This document shows, one piece after another, positions 47,755 to 55,908 of a stretch of DNA of 64,000 nucleotides. The notes below the pieces were generated by a model, which saw only the letters and a list, made by a program, of their open reading frames with translations, was not told the origin of the DNA and did not search any database. The DNA comes from a virus, in the IMG/VR virus record IMGVR_UViG_3300025930_000007, positions 124,001-188,000 of that record. The stretch is one strand, 5' to 3'. The first letter of the stretch is position 1. Every line of letters begins with the position of its first letter. Both the position numbers and the translations under genes were made by a program.

Positions 47755-47960
47755 TTGCAAACCCCGTCCTTGACCTTCCGGCCGGAAAGCGTCTGGTGGA
47801 AAGTCCAGGCGATCTGATAGCAGATCTCGTCGACGATGGACTTCTTCCGGCGAAGAGTTCCGTTCTCGATCCGCTGGGCAACCTCCTCCCGGACCCTCTC
47901 CATCTGCTTCTTGGTGAAGGTCAGGTCCAGCTTGTACTTCTTCCGTTTCGGCTTCTTCAT
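47751..47960 (-). CDS. basic protein, 69 aa
   Basis: Lys-rich N-terminus (MKKPKRKKYKLDLTFTKKQ) then a helix (VDEICYQIAWTFHQTL). May be DNA-binding. ATGA overlaps on both sides. Confidence 0.6.
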   Translation of the reverse strand: MKKPKRKKYKLDLTFTKKQMERVREEVAQRIENGTLRRKKSIVDEICYQIAWTFHQTLSGRKVKDGVCK

Positions 47961-48169
47961 GGCTTCACTTTCCGCACGCGAAAACGATGTCCCTCAAAAG
48001 CCCCTTGCCGGTTGTCGTGATCGGTCTCCCGGTTCATCTTCTGGGCGATCGCGACCGCCTGGGCCTTGTACTGGCAGCGCGTATCCGCCCATTCGTTCCA
48101 GGCGCCGAAATCCCAGAACTCGACGCACCAGGTCTTCTCGACAGGCCCTTTATTGAGCAGTTTAGGCAT
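47957..48169 (-). CDS. small protein, 70 aa
   Basis: WCVEFWDFGAWNEWADTRCQ at the N-terminus then a helix and a basic tail (FRVRKVKP). A small alpha/beta domain with two Cys, similar in layout to DUF-type phage proteins of this size. Confidence 0.55.
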   Translation of the reverse strand: MPKLLNKGPVEKTWCVEFWDFGAWNEWADTRCQYKAQAVAIAQKMNRETDHDNRQGAFEGHRFRVRKVKP

Positions 48170-48461
48170 CGGGTACCGCCTTCTGCCTGGCTTCTTCAGC
48201 CAATTTCGCCGCGGCCTGCTTCGCAGCTTCTTCGGCCAGGATGATCACCATCGCCATCTGATAGACCGCCAGATTGTCGAGCATCGGGGTAGCCTTCGAC
48301 TCCCGGAAGGACACGACAATGCCGATCACGGCCGAGATCGGCCAGATGATCGCGCCGATCAGCAATTCGAAGGGATGCCAGGAGGGACACATGTAGGTCA
48401 TGAGCAGGAGTCCGAAGACCAGATAGGCAAGGCCCCAGATCATCATCCAGTTCATCGTCAT
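48162..48461 (-). CDS. two-helix membrane protein, 99 aa
   Basis: Two membrane helices (IWGLAYLVFGLLLMTYMC; LIGAIIWPISAVIGIVVSF) and an Ala/Lys-rich cytosolic C-terminal helix. Could be a holin-like or superinfection membrane protein; no direct evidence. ATGA overlap upstream. Confidence 0.6.
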   Translation of the reverse strand: MTMNWMMIWGLAYLVFGLLLMTYMCPSWHPFELLIGAIIWPISAVIGIVVSFRESKATPMLDNLAVYQMAMVIILAEEAAKQAAAKLAEEARQKAVPDA

Positions 48462-48706
48462 TCTCCGGTCTTTTCGCTGCTGACACGATCACGGATGCTC
48501 ATGCGAGTCTCGGCCCGCTCCTTGATCTGGGCCGCCAGCTTCAGCGCCTCCTCGCAGGACAGGGCAAAGCTGACGTGGAGGTCCGGCTTCTCCGTGAACG
48601 CCGCGATCCTGATGCCGCGCCCCTGTTCATCGAAGCTGGCATACCCCATCTCCAGCTCCTCAAACTTGGCGTTCGCCGTGATATGCTCGCGCTTCTCAGA
48701 AGTCAT
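48458..48706 (-). CDS. hypothetical protein, 82 aa
   Basis: ATG 48706. Mixed strands and helices with SFALSCEEALKLAAQIKERA. No motif. ATGA overlaps on both sides. Confidence 0.6.
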   Translation of the reverse strand: MTSEKREHITANAKFEELEMGYASFDEQGRGIRIAAFTEKPDLHVSFALSCEEALKLAAQIKERAETRMSIRDRVSSEKTGE

Positions 48707-48906
48707 GAATGATATCTCCGAAGCGGCTCGATCCAGCCGGCACACGCCAGCCTTCCGCAGCCCTTTTCGTACCAACCGTACTTCATGCCCCACATTGGAC
48801 TTCCGTAATGGTGATGGACCTCCACGAGAGGATGATAACACCGCCAGCAAAGGCCCTTGAGCCAGCAGACCAATCGGCGCAGCAGCATCTTCATGGGTTG
48901 GCTCAT
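48703..48906 (-). CDS. Trp/Cys-rich protein, 67 aa
   Basis: LVCWLKGLCWRCYHP and CGRLACAGW; basic N-terminus. Possible zinc site. ATGA overlaps on both sides. Confidence 0.55.
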   Translation of the reverse strand: MSQPMKMLLRRLVCWLKGLCWRCYHPLVEVHHHYGSPMWGMKYGWYEKGCGRLACAGWIEPLRRYHS

Positions 48907-49304
48907 TCAGGTTCAGGTGGATCTTCAGGACCGCCAAAGGGGCACCTTGGCTCATGACCCGGGAACGCCCCACGGCAAGCCGCGCAGACAGGCACAGGTA
49001 CATCCCGCTTTTCGGTAGGCCGCTCTTGCGAATCCAGCGCCGAAAGCGCCGTCTGTAGATCCATGAACCTAACGGACCCCGCTTCCACCCGACCGCTCTT
49101 GATGATCCCGTCGCGTACTTCCTTGGCTACCTCGACGACATTCCTCATAGCCCCTACCTGAAGAAGGAGCTTTGCATTTTCCTGTTCCAGCCCCTCGATG
49201 CTCCTTGGCGTCATGACTATCCCAGGCTCTTTGACGGAGAAGGTCGGGTGCTTCGGACAGACGTGGTAGGGGTTCTGGCTTCCACAATCCGCACACTGAA
49301 ACAT
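48903..49304 (-). CDS. zinc-ribbon protein with coiled coil, 133 aa
   Basis: ATG 49304. CADCGSQNPYHVCPKH at the N-terminus, a coiled coil (about 40-95) and a final CAACRGAFPGHEPRCPFG. Two zinc sites joined by a helix, an unusual dumbbell plan. Confidence 0.65.
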   Translation of the reverse strand: MFQCADCGSQNPYHVCPKHPTFSVKEPGIVMTPRSIEGLEQENAKLLLQVGAMRNVVEVAKEVRDGIIKSGRVEAGSVRFMDLQTALSALDSQERPTEKRDVPVPVCAACRGAFPGHEPRCPFGGPEDPPEPE

Positions 49305-49315
49305 GACCGATCTCC

Positions 49316-49606
49316 CTAAGCTTCGTGCTGAGCACAAAGGGTTCTCTTGGATCCATCCGAATAGGAGTAATTGATGTAGACGTCGCACTTCAGGCACTTG
49401 ATCTGGCCGCACCGATCGACGATCCGGCCCCACTGATCCTTGACGACTTCCAGGCTCAGTACCATGAAGCGGCCATCACGACGGAAATTAAGACGCGTAT
49501 TCTGATCCTCCAAGGTTTTCATGGGCACCTTTATCTCGCCACCCCGCTTCGACTTGCAGAGGGAGATAAGGAACTTCCGCATCAATTCGTCAGTCGCGAA
49601 GATCAT
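49316..49606 (-). CDS. hypothetical protein with CxxC, 96 aa
   Basis: Helix then strands (RLNFRRDGRFMVLSLEVVKD) and CGQIKCLKC with a later CAQH. One zinc site likely. ATGA overlap with downstream gene. Confidence 0.6.
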   Translation of the reverse strand: MIFATDELMRKFLISLCKSKRGGEIKVPMKTLEDQNTRLNFRRDGRFMVLSLEVVKDQWGRIVDRCGQIKCLKCDVYINYSYSDGSKRTLCAQHEA

Positions 49607-49728
49607 GAATCACGCCTGCACTTTATGCAGACCAAGTCCAATAGAGCCTGGAGCGCTGCCGTATCATCGGTGACACCATCCTCAACAGGAGGAGCGATTT
49701 CCTCTCCGCACTTCCTGCATTTTGCCAT
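49603..49728 (-). CDS. zinc-ribbon mini-protein, 41 aa
   Basis: ATG 49728. CRKCGEE near the start and CIKC near the end: a minimal ribbon. Stop overlaps nothing; start is two bases after the upstream stop. Confidence 0.6.
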   Translation of the reverse strand: MAKCRKCGEEIAPPVEDGVTDDTAALQALLDLVCIKCRRDS

Positions 49729-49730
49729 GA

Positions 49731-49952
49731 TCAGACCTTCACGCTTTCCCGACGCTCGATCCGGTCCACCTCGGCGATCGCGTCCTTCAATTTCATGATA
49801 GCGACCAGCTTCGCATGATCCGTAGGGGCATCGAGCAGGATCCGGGCCCGCTCGACGACATGCTCCAGAGCCACGCGTTTCGAGATCAGGATGTCCGTGA
49901 AGCACTTGTTCCCATGGCCGGCGACGAGACCGCAACGTTCGCACTTCTCCAT
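49731..49952 (-). CDS. small Cys-containing protein, 73 aa
   Basis: ATG 49952 overlaps the preceding TAA (TAATG). CERCGLVAGHGNKC is a C4-type knuckle; a helical tail follows. Confidence 0.55.
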   Translation of the reverse strand: MEKCERCGLVAGHGNKCFTDILISKRVALEHVVERARILLDAPTDHAKLVAIMKLKDAIAEVDRIERRESVKV

Positions 49953-50203
49953 TACCGGCTCCTCCTGAATTCTTCGTCGCTCATCACCGTCATGTTCCGC
50001 TCCGGATCCGAGTTCCACCGAATGAAGAGATGGCCGAACTTATGGTTCATTTCGGCCATGAAGCGGACCCAGGCCATATTGCTTCCGCCAAGGTAGATCA
50101 GTTGGATCGGCTCTGCGAGTTGCATCATGAATAGCAGGAAGCGACCGATGGGCTTGGTCTTCGCCCCGGTCGTCTTGATATCGTGTTCCTGCAGGACGAT
50201 CAC
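49952..50203 (-). CDS. hypothetical protein, 83 aa
   Basis: GTG 50203. Hydrophobic strands (GRFLLFMMQLAEPIQLIYLG) without a full membrane helix. No motif recognised. Confidence 0.55.
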   Translation of the reverse strand: MIVLQEHDIKTTGAKTKPIGRFLLFMMQLAEPIQLIYLGGSNMAWVRFMAEMNHKFGHLFIRWNSDPERNMTVMSDEEFRRSR

Positions 50204-50400
50204 GGCTTCACCGCCTTCATGGCATTCTCAGCGATCTGAGCCAGCTTATAGGCCGGACAGTGGTTCGTGTCGGCGAGGTATGCCGCCAGGATCTCTTCCA
50301 GCGCCTTTTGGAAGACGTTGCGCTGATAACGTACGCAGTCGTGCTTGACCATCCGAGACATCGGCTTCCCGCAGTCCTTACAGAGTTCATCTTGCATCAT
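50200..50400 (-). CDS. small Cys-containing protein, 66 aa
   Basis: ATG 50400 (or 50397). CKDCGK and a later Cys, then helices. Overlaps the upstream gene by 14 bases. Confidence 0.55.
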   Translation of the reverse strand: MMQDELCKDCGKPMSRMVKHDCVRYQRNVFQKALEEILAAYLADTNHCPAYKLAQIAENAMKAVKP

Positions 50401-50617
50401 GGTCAGCCTGCTTCTTCTCCTCAGCCTCACGCCGGGCAACGATCGGCTTCAGGACGTCGTTGCGCCGCTTGCATTCCTTCACAAGCAGTTTGATGGCGCC
50501 CTCCGGAGTCTTGGCATCGCCCCCGAAGCTGTCCATTCGCAACCAGGCATACCACCCGTCCGGGCCCTTCTCATAATTGACCGGGACCTCGAGGGTGATG
50601 AACTTCGTATGGGTCAT
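50387..50617 (-). CDS. HicB-like small protein, 76 aa
   Basis: VPVNYEKGPDGWYAWLRMD followed by AKTPEGAIKLLVKECK resembles HicB-type strand-strand-helix antitoxin folds. No HicA neighbour is present, so a toxin-antitoxin role is not supported. Confidence 0.5.
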   Translation of the reverse strand: MTHTKFITLEVPVNYEKGPDGWYAWLRMDSFGGDAKTPEGAIKLLVKECKRRNDVLKPIVARREAEEKKQADHDAR

Positions 50618-50623
50618 GGTCGA

Positions 50624-50857
50624 TTACTCCCAGAGGTTCGCCATGTCCGCGAACTTCACCGATTCTTCCAGCCTCTTGACCATCTCCTGCATCCTGCACT
50701 GAGCTTCGTCCGACATCTTCGGATCGACGAGAAGCTGGTCCATGTAGGCCTTGCGCGCCTGCAGCATGGCCTTGGCATCCCGGGCGATGCGGGCGAAGGA
50801 GGTGCACCGGTTGCAGATGCCGTACTCTTCCTCGGTCTTGTGTTCGCACTGGCTCAT
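50624..50857 (-). CDS. helical protein with CxxC, 77 aa
   Basis: CEHKTEEEYGICNRC at the N-terminus (zinc site) and two long helices (AKAMLQARKAYMDQLL). Function unknown. Confidence 0.6.
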   Translation of the reverse strand: MSQCEHKTEEEYGICNRCTSFARIARDAKAMLQARKAYMDQLLVDPKMSDEAQCRMQEMVKRLEESVKFADMANLWE

Positions 50858-50869
50858 GAGTTTCCCTTC

Positions 50870-51073
50870 CTATGCGGTCCCGACGTAGGCCGTCCGCCAC
50901 GGCGGGCTGTTGACGAGCGCCTGCAGAAATCTGAAGGCCTCGGAGTGATTTTCCCACTTCCTGGCGAGACGAAGGCTCAAAGTTCCGACCGGGCGTCCGT
51001 CCCGGGTGCGCCTCTGGTAGTAAGTCTCCAGGTATCCTGGGGACTTCACGATCACGAACCTTTCCGTCTTCAT
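50870..51073 (-). CDS. hypothetical protein, 67 aa
   Basis: Basic alpha/beta protein (FVIVKSPGYLETYYQRR; EAFRFLQALVNSP). No Cys. Overlap with the downstream gene (ATGA). Confidence 0.55.
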   Translation of the reverse strand: MKTERFVIVKSPGYLETYYQRRTRDGRPVGTLSLRLARKWENHSEAFRFLQALVNSPPWRTAYVGTA

Positions 51074-51276
51074 GAAGCCGACTTCGCCTCCTGCTTGACC
51101 TTGTCCTTCGCGACCTGCTCGATAAGACCGCTCAGGAATCCACCCACGAATCCTCCGTTCCGCCTCATCTCTCCGAGATTTGAGGGGACCTCACGCATCA
51201 GGATCTCGAGCGTTTCCTCGGTCACACTGACGATATAATTGCGTGCCTGAAGCTTTTCGGCCTGTTCAGGAGTCAT
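51070..51276 (-). CDS. hypothetical protein, 68 aa
   Basis: ATG 51276. A helical pair with a Gly-rich hydrophobic stretch (GGFVGGFLSGLIEQVAKD). May associate with a membrane. Function unknown. Confidence 0.5.
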   Translation of the reverse strand: MTPEQAEKLQARNYIVSVTEETLEILMREVPSNLGEMRRNGGFVGGFLSGLIEQVAKDKVKQEAKSAS

Positions 51277-51283
51277 GATCTTT

Positions 51284-51529
51284 CTAAGCCTCCACACTTG
51301 GACCGGGTTGGTGCTTCAGGTGGGTCTTTAGGAAGTTCTTCCGATACACCAACGACAGGGGCAGTGAACACCACTTGCAGCACCGATGCCGACCATCGCA
51401 CCAGCACTCCCAGAACGCCGAGAACAGGTGCTTGCACCGAGCCAGCTTTCGTTTCGTCATCAGGCATTTCGAGGTCGTGAGAGGATCGTAGACCGGCATG
51501 GGCGCCGGCGCCGCCTTCGACGTCTTCAT
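51284..51529 (-). CDS. Cys-rich basic protein, 81 aa
   Basis: ATG 51529 overlaps the preceding TGA. Several Cys in the middle (CWCDGRHRCCKWC) flanked by basic residues. Zinc site likely. Confidence 0.55.
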   Translation of the reverse strand: MKTSKAAPAPMPVYDPLTTSKCLMTKRKLARCKHLFSAFWECWCDGRHRCCKWCSLPLSLVYRKNFLKTHLKHQPGPSVEA

Positions 51530-51903
51530 TTGACGAGAGCCTTCCCGCTCGAATCGACAAGTCCGCTCCAGCGGAAGAACCAGTAGGTGAAGCTGTGGAT
51601 GGAACGGCGATTGATGCTCCTCTGGAACTTCGGGTTCGGATGGTTCGTCAGGCGGATCTTCTTCCGATGCTCCTCGAAGACCTCGGTCGCGATCTCCTGG
51701 ATGTCGTCGACCAGGCCGCTCTCCTTGAAGAGCCAATGGAGAAGCCCAGGAACGCTCTGACGGACTCCATGAGCTTTCGCATGGGCGGCATAGCCTTCTT
51801 CCGCCTTCAGCATCAGATCTTTCGCGTCCGGATCCATGCACATGAGCGAGACGGGGCCGATGTCCCGGCGCAGGTGGTTTCCTGGAAGAGCGTCTTCGGC
51901 CAT
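51526..51903 (-). CDS. hypothetical protein, 125 aa
   Basis: Helical; Trp-containing C-terminus (HSFTYWFFRWSGLVDSSG). No motif recognised. Confidence 0.55.
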   Translation of the reverse strand: MAEDALPGNHLRRDIGPVSLMCMDPDAKDLMLKAEEGYAAHAKAHGVRQSVPGLLHWLFKESGLVDDIQEIATEVFEEHRKKIRLTNHPNPKFQRSINRRSIHSFTYWFFRWSGLVDSSGKALVK

Positions 51904-51906
51904 GAT

Positions 51907-52137
51907 TCAGTCCCTCTTGATCAGGCCGGTATCGCGAAGCACCCAGCGCAGCTCCTCGAAGGCCTTGTCCTTCTGATTGTCGGCGCTCTCCGCTGCAGCC
52001 CGGCTCGTATAGGTCTGGTAGTTCATGAAGTAGCGATACTCGAATTCGACGGCGGCCGCGGCCACCCGTTCGGCCTTGAGAGCCCGCGCCTTCCAGGACT
52101 CGAGCGTCGACTTCCCGGGCTTCTTCGCGGTCTTCAT
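51907..52137 (-). CDS. hypothetical protein, 76 aa
   Basis: ATG 52137 follows GCGAAGGGA. Basic N-terminus and a helical body (AERVAAAAVEFEYRYFMN). No Cys. Confidence 0.55.
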   Translation of the reverse strand: MKTAKKPGKSTLESWKARALKAERVAAAAVEFEYRYFMNYQTYTSRAAAESADNQKDKAFEELRWVLRDTGLIKRD

Positions 52138-52163
52138 TCCCTTCGCTCCTCGATTGAGACGGC

Positions 52164-52391
52164 TCACGGAGTCCCCCATTCCTTGCAATCAGAGGCCTTC
52201 GCGCCGTCGATCACCAGAGGCACGAGGCAGGAGTGCAAGGCCATCTTCCGATAGATCACTCGATGGCCTTCGCAGTATCCGAGGTCTCCTTCCAGGATCA
52301 GATGCCGCTCCTGCGGGGATAGATCCGCCGGCAGGATTTTTCCTGAATAGGTCCGATCATCCGGCAGGTTCTTCGTGTATAGCGGGCTCAT
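52164..52391 (-). CDS. hypothetical protein, 75 aa
   Basis: ATG 52391 lies nine bases after a -10 box, so the mRNA has a very short leader. Alpha/beta with three Cys. No motif recognised. Confidence 0.6.
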   Translation of the reverse strand: MSPLYTKNLPDDRTYSGKILPADLSPQERHLILEGDLGYCEGHRVIYRKMALHSCLVPLVIDGAKASDCKEWGTP

Positions 52392-52400
52392 CGACCGTTA

Positions 52401-52428
52401 AGTATAAACGCGGTTTACGGTCTGTCAA
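52401..52428 (-). promoter_or_regulatory. promoter TTGACA-N16-TATACT with GTAAACCGCG box
   Basis: Minus strand: TTGACA (52428-52423), 16-base spacer containing GTAAACCGCG (52418-52409 region), TATACT (52406-52401). Near consensus; drives the gene string from 52391 downwards. Confidence 0.75.
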
Positions 52429-52430
52429 GG

Positions 52431-52697
52431 CTAAGAAGTTGCTTCCATGAATTCAAACTTATGCTTTTCGCTCTGGCCGATCGATGCCTCGGCCTCTGCC
52501 TTGGAATTGAAGGAGAAGGATGTTACGACCTCCCCATCTTCCAGGGTGATTACTTTGTTCCCGTTCACGGGGAGACGCAGAATTACTCCTTGAGTTACGG
52601 GTGATAGCTCTTTACCACGGCTCTCTTTGGTGGAGCACCGCAGGATAAACCACTGGTCAGCATTCGTGCTGTTATAGAGGGCGAATAAACTTGCCAC
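52431..52697 (-). CDS. hypothetical protein, 88 aa
   Basis: GTG 52697 after AAGGAGGAATC. Beta-rich (GVILRLPVNGNKVITLEDG) with a helix near the end. No Cys pair. Function unknown. Confidence 0.6.
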   Translation of the reverse strand: MASLFALYNSTNADQWFILRCSTKESRGKELSPVTQGVILRLPVNGNKVITLEDGEVVTSFSFNSKAEAEASIGQSEKHKFEFMEATS

Positions 52698-52706
52698 GAT
52701 TCCTCC

Positions 52707-52967
52707 TTAGCAACGCCTCATCTCATATCGTTCAATTACCATCTTGCAGGAGTTGCAATACACCGGCGATGCGAGGTGCTTGTATTCTTCTGTCGAAACG
52801 ATGCCGGCGTGTTCGCCGCAGATTTCGCAGTACAGGCCCACTGGACTGGGGCCCCTTTCCCGGCGGGATTCTTGGGGAATGACGTTCGGGCGGCGGCGTA
52901 AGACCGTCGCATAGATTAGGAATGCTAGGAACCCGAAGAACAAAAGCGCAGAGATCATATCGGACAT
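52707..52967 (-). CDS. membrane protein with zinc ribbon, 86 aa
   Basis: An N-terminal membrane helix (ISALLFFGFLAFLIYATVL) then a soluble CEICGEHAG, CNSC zinc ribbon. Same plan as the 19403 product: membrane-tethered ribbon. Confidence 0.65.
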   Translation of the reverse strand: MSDMISALLFFGFLAFLIYATVLRRRPNVIPQESRRERGPSPVGLYCEICGEHAGIVSTEEYKHLASPVYCNSCKMVIERYEMRRC

Positions 52968-52979
52968 ATTCTTCTTCTC

Positions 52980-53174
52980 CTACTTCTCGCAGAGTCCGCA
53001 ACTCGTCTTCTTCCCTTTGACCAGGTTGTAGCCCCAGACTCGGGCCTTCTTGCCGCAGTCGCACTTCACTTCCCATTGGACTTGGGAAGACTCATTCTTC
53101 AGGACCGGCTTGCCGACCACGAGCTTGCCCCAGCGAGTGCCGGTTGCGACCGGAGTCTTGTGATGACCGCCCAT
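52980..53174 (-). CDS. zinc-binding protein, 64 aa
   Basis: ATG 53174. WGKLVVGKPV, then CDCGKKARVWGYNLVKGKKT and CGLCEK: the C-terminal layout is that of phage/HNH-associated zinc domains (WxVxCxCG...NLxxGxxxSCG). Probably nucleic-acid binding. Confidence 0.7.
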   Translation of the reverse strand: MGGHHKTPVATGTRWGKLVVGKPVLKNESSQVQWEVKCDCGKKARVWGYNLVKGKKTSCGLCEK

Positions 53175-53176
53175 GA

Positions 53177-53308
53177 TCAAGACCATCCCAGCTTGAGATG
53201 CCGGCACACCCATACGATCAGAACCCCAAGGGCGATGAGCGCAAAGGGAGCCAGTCTACGAGCCCAGACAACCACCATGATCATCCTCATCAAGGCCTTC
53301 TCGCTCAT
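53177..53308 (-). CDS. 43-aa membrane mini-protein
   Basis: ATG 53308. A membrane helix (LAPFALIALGVLIVWVC) after a basic N-terminus. Two bases before the next ATG. Function unknown. Confidence 0.5.
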   Translation of the reverse strand: MSEKALMRMIMVVVWARRLAPFALIALGVLIVWVCRHLKLGWS

Positions 53309-53311
53309 CGC

Positions 53312-53539
53312 TTATCTCCTAGGCGGAATTTTCTTTGCCTTCTTGCCCGCTCGGTCGGCATCGGTGGCCACTTTGAAATAATCCTGCTCGGTCATCAGAT
53401 CACGCTGGATGCAGTAGCACTTTACGCACTTGAAATACCTAGAGATCCGATCGATTGCCGGCCCATGCCAGTCGTGTTCTTTGCAATCGAGCTGCTTGAG
53501 GACAGTTTCCTTGGTACCGCCGTAAAGGATGATCGCCAT
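53312..53539 (-). CDS. Cys-containing protein, 75 aa
   Basis: ATG 53539. CKEHDWHGPAI, then CVKCYC: a mixed His/Cys zinc site. Basic tail. Confidence 0.6.
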   Translation of the reverse strand: MAIILYGGTKETVLKQLDCKEHDWHGPAIDRISRYFKCVKCYCIQRDLMTEQDYFKVATDADRAGKKAKKIPPRR

Positions 53540-53541
53540 GG

Positions 53542-53835
53542 TCAGATCTCTCTCGAAATGATGGCCAGATGATTCGCCCAGCGCTTCTCGTCGGGAACCA
53601 GCTTCCCGAACTCCACGCGATAAATTCCCGCACCTTGAGCGATGAAGGTCTCGCCCATCATTCCACACTCGCAGACCCAGCGGGCGATCTGGACGCTCTT
53701 CCCGCAGACGCGGCAGTGTTTCAGCCAGGCATGATCATGAATGCAGGGTCTTTTGAGGCTGCCTGAATCATCGGCCCAGACAATATCCTCGACGCCCACG
53801 TACTTCTTCTTGTGGCCGGTCAACCAGCAAAACAT
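53542..53835 (-). CDS. Cys-rich protein, 97 aa
   Basis: CIHDHAWLKHCRVCGK and CECGMMGE in the middle with strand-rich flanks: one or two zinc sites. No family recognised. Confidence 0.6.
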   Translation of the reverse strand: MFCWLTGHKKKYVGVEDIVWADDSGSLKRPCIHDHAWLKHCRVCGKSVQIARWVCECGMMGETFIAQGAGIYRVEFGKLVPDEKRWANHLAIISREI

Positions 53836-53842
53836 GGTCCCC

Positions 53843-54028
53843 TCACTTCAATACTTCAGCCCAAAGTCGAACTCGCACCCAAGCACCGAGATTGCTGATC
53901 TTCAGCTTTTTTGAGTTTCCTTTCTTATCGGAGAGCGAGACCCGAAAATAGCCTGGCTTACTATTATCGATCTTCCCGAACCAGATGAAGCCGGTGCCGA
54001 GCCGTTTCATGACGTTCTTGGTCTTCAC
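53843..54028 (-). CDS. hypothetical protein, 61 aa
   Basis: GTG 54028 gives a GTGA overlap with the upstream stop; ATG 54010 is the alternative. Strand-rich basic domain (GYFRVSLSDKKGNSKKLKIS). Possible nucleic-acid binder. Confidence 0.55.
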   Translation of the reverse strand: MKTKNVMKRLGTGFIWFGKIDNSKPGYFRVSLSDKKGNSKKLKISNLGAWVRVRLWAEVLK

Positions 54029-54405
54029 CGGAGTTGGGCCTCGGCCTTCTGGACGGCGTCCTCCAGGATCTTCCGCTTGCTGGGAGGCTTGATGCCGCAG
54101 ATGCCCATGATCTCTTTCACGATCCGCTTCGGGCTCATGGGCTTCTCGCCGACTTCCTTCTCGAAATGATGGACGAGCCGGACGACGAGGTTCATCATCG
54201 CCCATCTGGTGCAGTCGGCCGACGGCCAACTCGATCCGCCCATTTCCCGCGCCATCGTGAAGGCATCGTCGACGATATTCGGCTTCTTCTTTCCGCTGCA
54301 GTTGGAGTGGCAGCAGTCTTGGCAATGACCGGAAAGCATTCCAGCGCATTGATAGGTCTTCCGCTGGCGCTGGCAGTAGGCGCAGGTTTCGATCTTCTTC
54401 TTCAC
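54025..54405 (-). CDS. Cys-rich and helical protein, 126 aa
   Basis: GTG 54405 (GTGA overlap). CAYCQRQRKTYQCAGMLSGH then CQDCCHSNC: two zinc sites at the N-terminus, helices behind (SPKRIVKEIMGICG). Function unknown. Confidence 0.6.
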   Translation of the reverse strand: MKKKIETCAYCQRQRKTYQCAGMLSGHCQDCCHSNCSGKKKPNIVDDAFTMAREMGGSSWPSADCTRWAMMNLVVRLVHHFEKEVGEKPMSPKRIVKEIMGICGIKPPSKRKILEDAVQKAEAQLR

Positions 54406-54821
54406 TTGGGATCCTCCCGAAGCCATCCTGTCACATTGCTTCCGTCCGCGCATGCACCGTTACATCCCATATCCTCGATCAGCTTGCAGCCAGACCAGTG
54501 GCCTTTATGGACCGGACAGGGCGTCGTCCTGGGCTTCTCTCCGCCGTAGATCGTCCGGGAAAGGAGGTTCGACTTCATGATCTGGAGGAAGACGAACTGG
54601 ATCTTATCGCCTCTTTCCTTTCGCCACGCGATGCCAGCCGTACCATCGCTGGGAAGAGGCTCTGCCGCCAACCGCTGCCATTCCTTCAGGAAGTCGCAGA
54701 AGAAGCTGACTGGCATGACCGGAACACCATCTTGAAAGCGCTCGAGGAACTTGTCGATCTCCTCCTCGCTCGTCTTGCGGCCGCCGTTGGTCAGGCATTC
54801 CCGGGCGATTTCTCTATTCAT
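54402..54821 (-). CDS. hypothetical protein, 139 aa
   Basis: N-terminal helices, a hydrophobic middle and a Cys/His tail (CPVHKGHWSGCKLIEDMGC). No motif recognised. GTGA overlap downstream. Confidence 0.6.
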   Translation of the reverse strand: MNREIARECLTNGGRKTSEEEIDKFLERFQDGVPVMPVSFFCDFLKEWQRLAAEPLPSDGTAGIAWRKERGDKIQFVFLQIMKSNLLSRTIYGGEKPRTTPCPVHKGHWSGCKLIEDMGCNGACADGSNVTGWLREDPK

Positions 54822-55027
54822 CGTCCTCGTCTCACGATCCTGATGGCCTCTTCCATCTCAGCCTTGACGCCGGCGTTCCAGATCACGGCAAAGATCAGCC
54901 CGGCGCAGCGATCGCACTCCTGGGCGAATTGGACGGCCGGCGAGAGCTTGTTTTCCTCATGATGATGTCCGCAGTTCTTGACGCCGCGCATCATCGCGAT
55001 CTGATCGGGTCCGACATCCTGGCTCAT
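54818..55027 (-). CDS. hypothetical protein, 69 aa
   Basis: ATG 55027 overlaps the upstream stop (ATGA). CGHHHEENK and CDRC indicate a His/Cys site; helical tail. Confidence 0.55.
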   Translation of the reverse strand: MSQDVGPDQIAMMRGVKNCGHHHEENKLSPAVQFAQECDRCAGLIFAVIWNAGVKAEMEEAIRIVRRGR

Positions 55028-55578
55028 GAGAGGATCCCCCTGGCTGCCGTCCACTTCAGGAAGGTCCAGATATTCGGGCCGAGCTCCTTTTCCGTGTAGC
55101 CAGCCAGAACGGCCTTGGCCTGGCACTTTCCCTTATGAAGATCATCGCGTTCGCAGCGGAAATTTCGATTGTTGATCTGGATCTTTTCTTTGCAGCGGAT
55201 GGTAGCGGGAGATTGATCTTCGTCTCGTTCCAACCGCGAAACGTTAACCGCGAATTTCCACAGCCAGGAGGAATGATCGATATCGAGACGCTGGTAGTCA
55301 TAGGCATTCTGGCCATCTAGCCCCAGGTAGCGGACCTGCTCGAGCGGTAGCCCGGGCATATCTACCCGGATCCGACGCTCGAGGCCGCCCCTTTCGGCAT
55401 CCAGGGCGAAGGCGAAGTACCCGCGATCGTCGTCATCCTCCAACCGGAAGATGTCCTTGACGAACAGGCCGTGCGCCTGAGCGATGTCTTTAACGAAGAC
55501 CTTGATGTTCTCGTAAGCATGCTCCAGGGAAGCATTCTGCACAGGTCCACTTCCGGGATTGATCACGAAGAGGCTCAT
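55024..55578 (-). CDS. hypothetical protein, 184 aa
   Basis: Soluble alpha/beta (DRGYFAFALDAERGGLERRI; KFAVNVSRLERDE) with a few late Cys (RCKEKIQINNRNFRCERDD). No family recognised. First visible gene before a short gap. Confidence 0.6.
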   Translation of the reverse strand: MSLFVINPGSGPVQNASLEHAYENIKVFVKDIAQAHGLFVKDIFRLEDDDDRGYFAFALDAERGGLERRIRVDMPGLPLEQVRYLGLDGQNAYDYQRLDIDHSSWLWKFAVNVSRLERDEDQSPATIRCKEKIQINNRNFRCERDDLHKGKCQAKAVLAGYTEKELGPNIWTFLKWTAARGILS

Positions 55579-55581
55579 GGC

Positions 55582-55908
55582 TTAGACCTTCACTCCGGCC
55601 TTGTCGAGCGCATCGTTCATGAGACCCCAAGGCGCCATCTCGGACGTCGGGTAGGCGTCCGGATCCTCGTGATACTTTTTCCATGCGAGGAGAGCCTTCT
55701 TCATGTCCTGTGCGGCCGCCAGGACCTTGGCGTTAGCACTCGTCTCCTTCGGATCATCCTGGTTGAAGACCCTGGCGACCACATTCGGCGCCGGGTCATG
55801 CCCGGGATGGACGAACTCCGTCGGAGGACAGGGCTTCTCGTCGATGATGAAAAGAGCGTCGTTCATGACCCCGACGTACCAGGTCTCGCTGTGTTTCTTT
55901 TCGCTCAT
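55582..55908 (-). CDS. hypothetical protein, 108 aa
   Basis: Acidic start, then helices (AAAQDMKKALLAWKKYH). No Cys pair. The layout (WY, Pro-rich turn, long helix) is common in small phage proteins of unknown role. Confidence 0.6.
   Translation of the reverse strand: MSEKKHSETWYVGVMNDALFIIDEKPCPPTEFVHPGHDPAPNVVARVFNQDDPKETSANAKVLAAAQDMKKALLAWKKYHEDPDAYPTSEMAPWGLMNDALDKAGVKV

Noticed and set aside
50387-50617. Type II HicAB toxin-antitoxin system
   Set aside because: Only a HicB-like fold is suggested; no HicA with the expected motif lies next to it.
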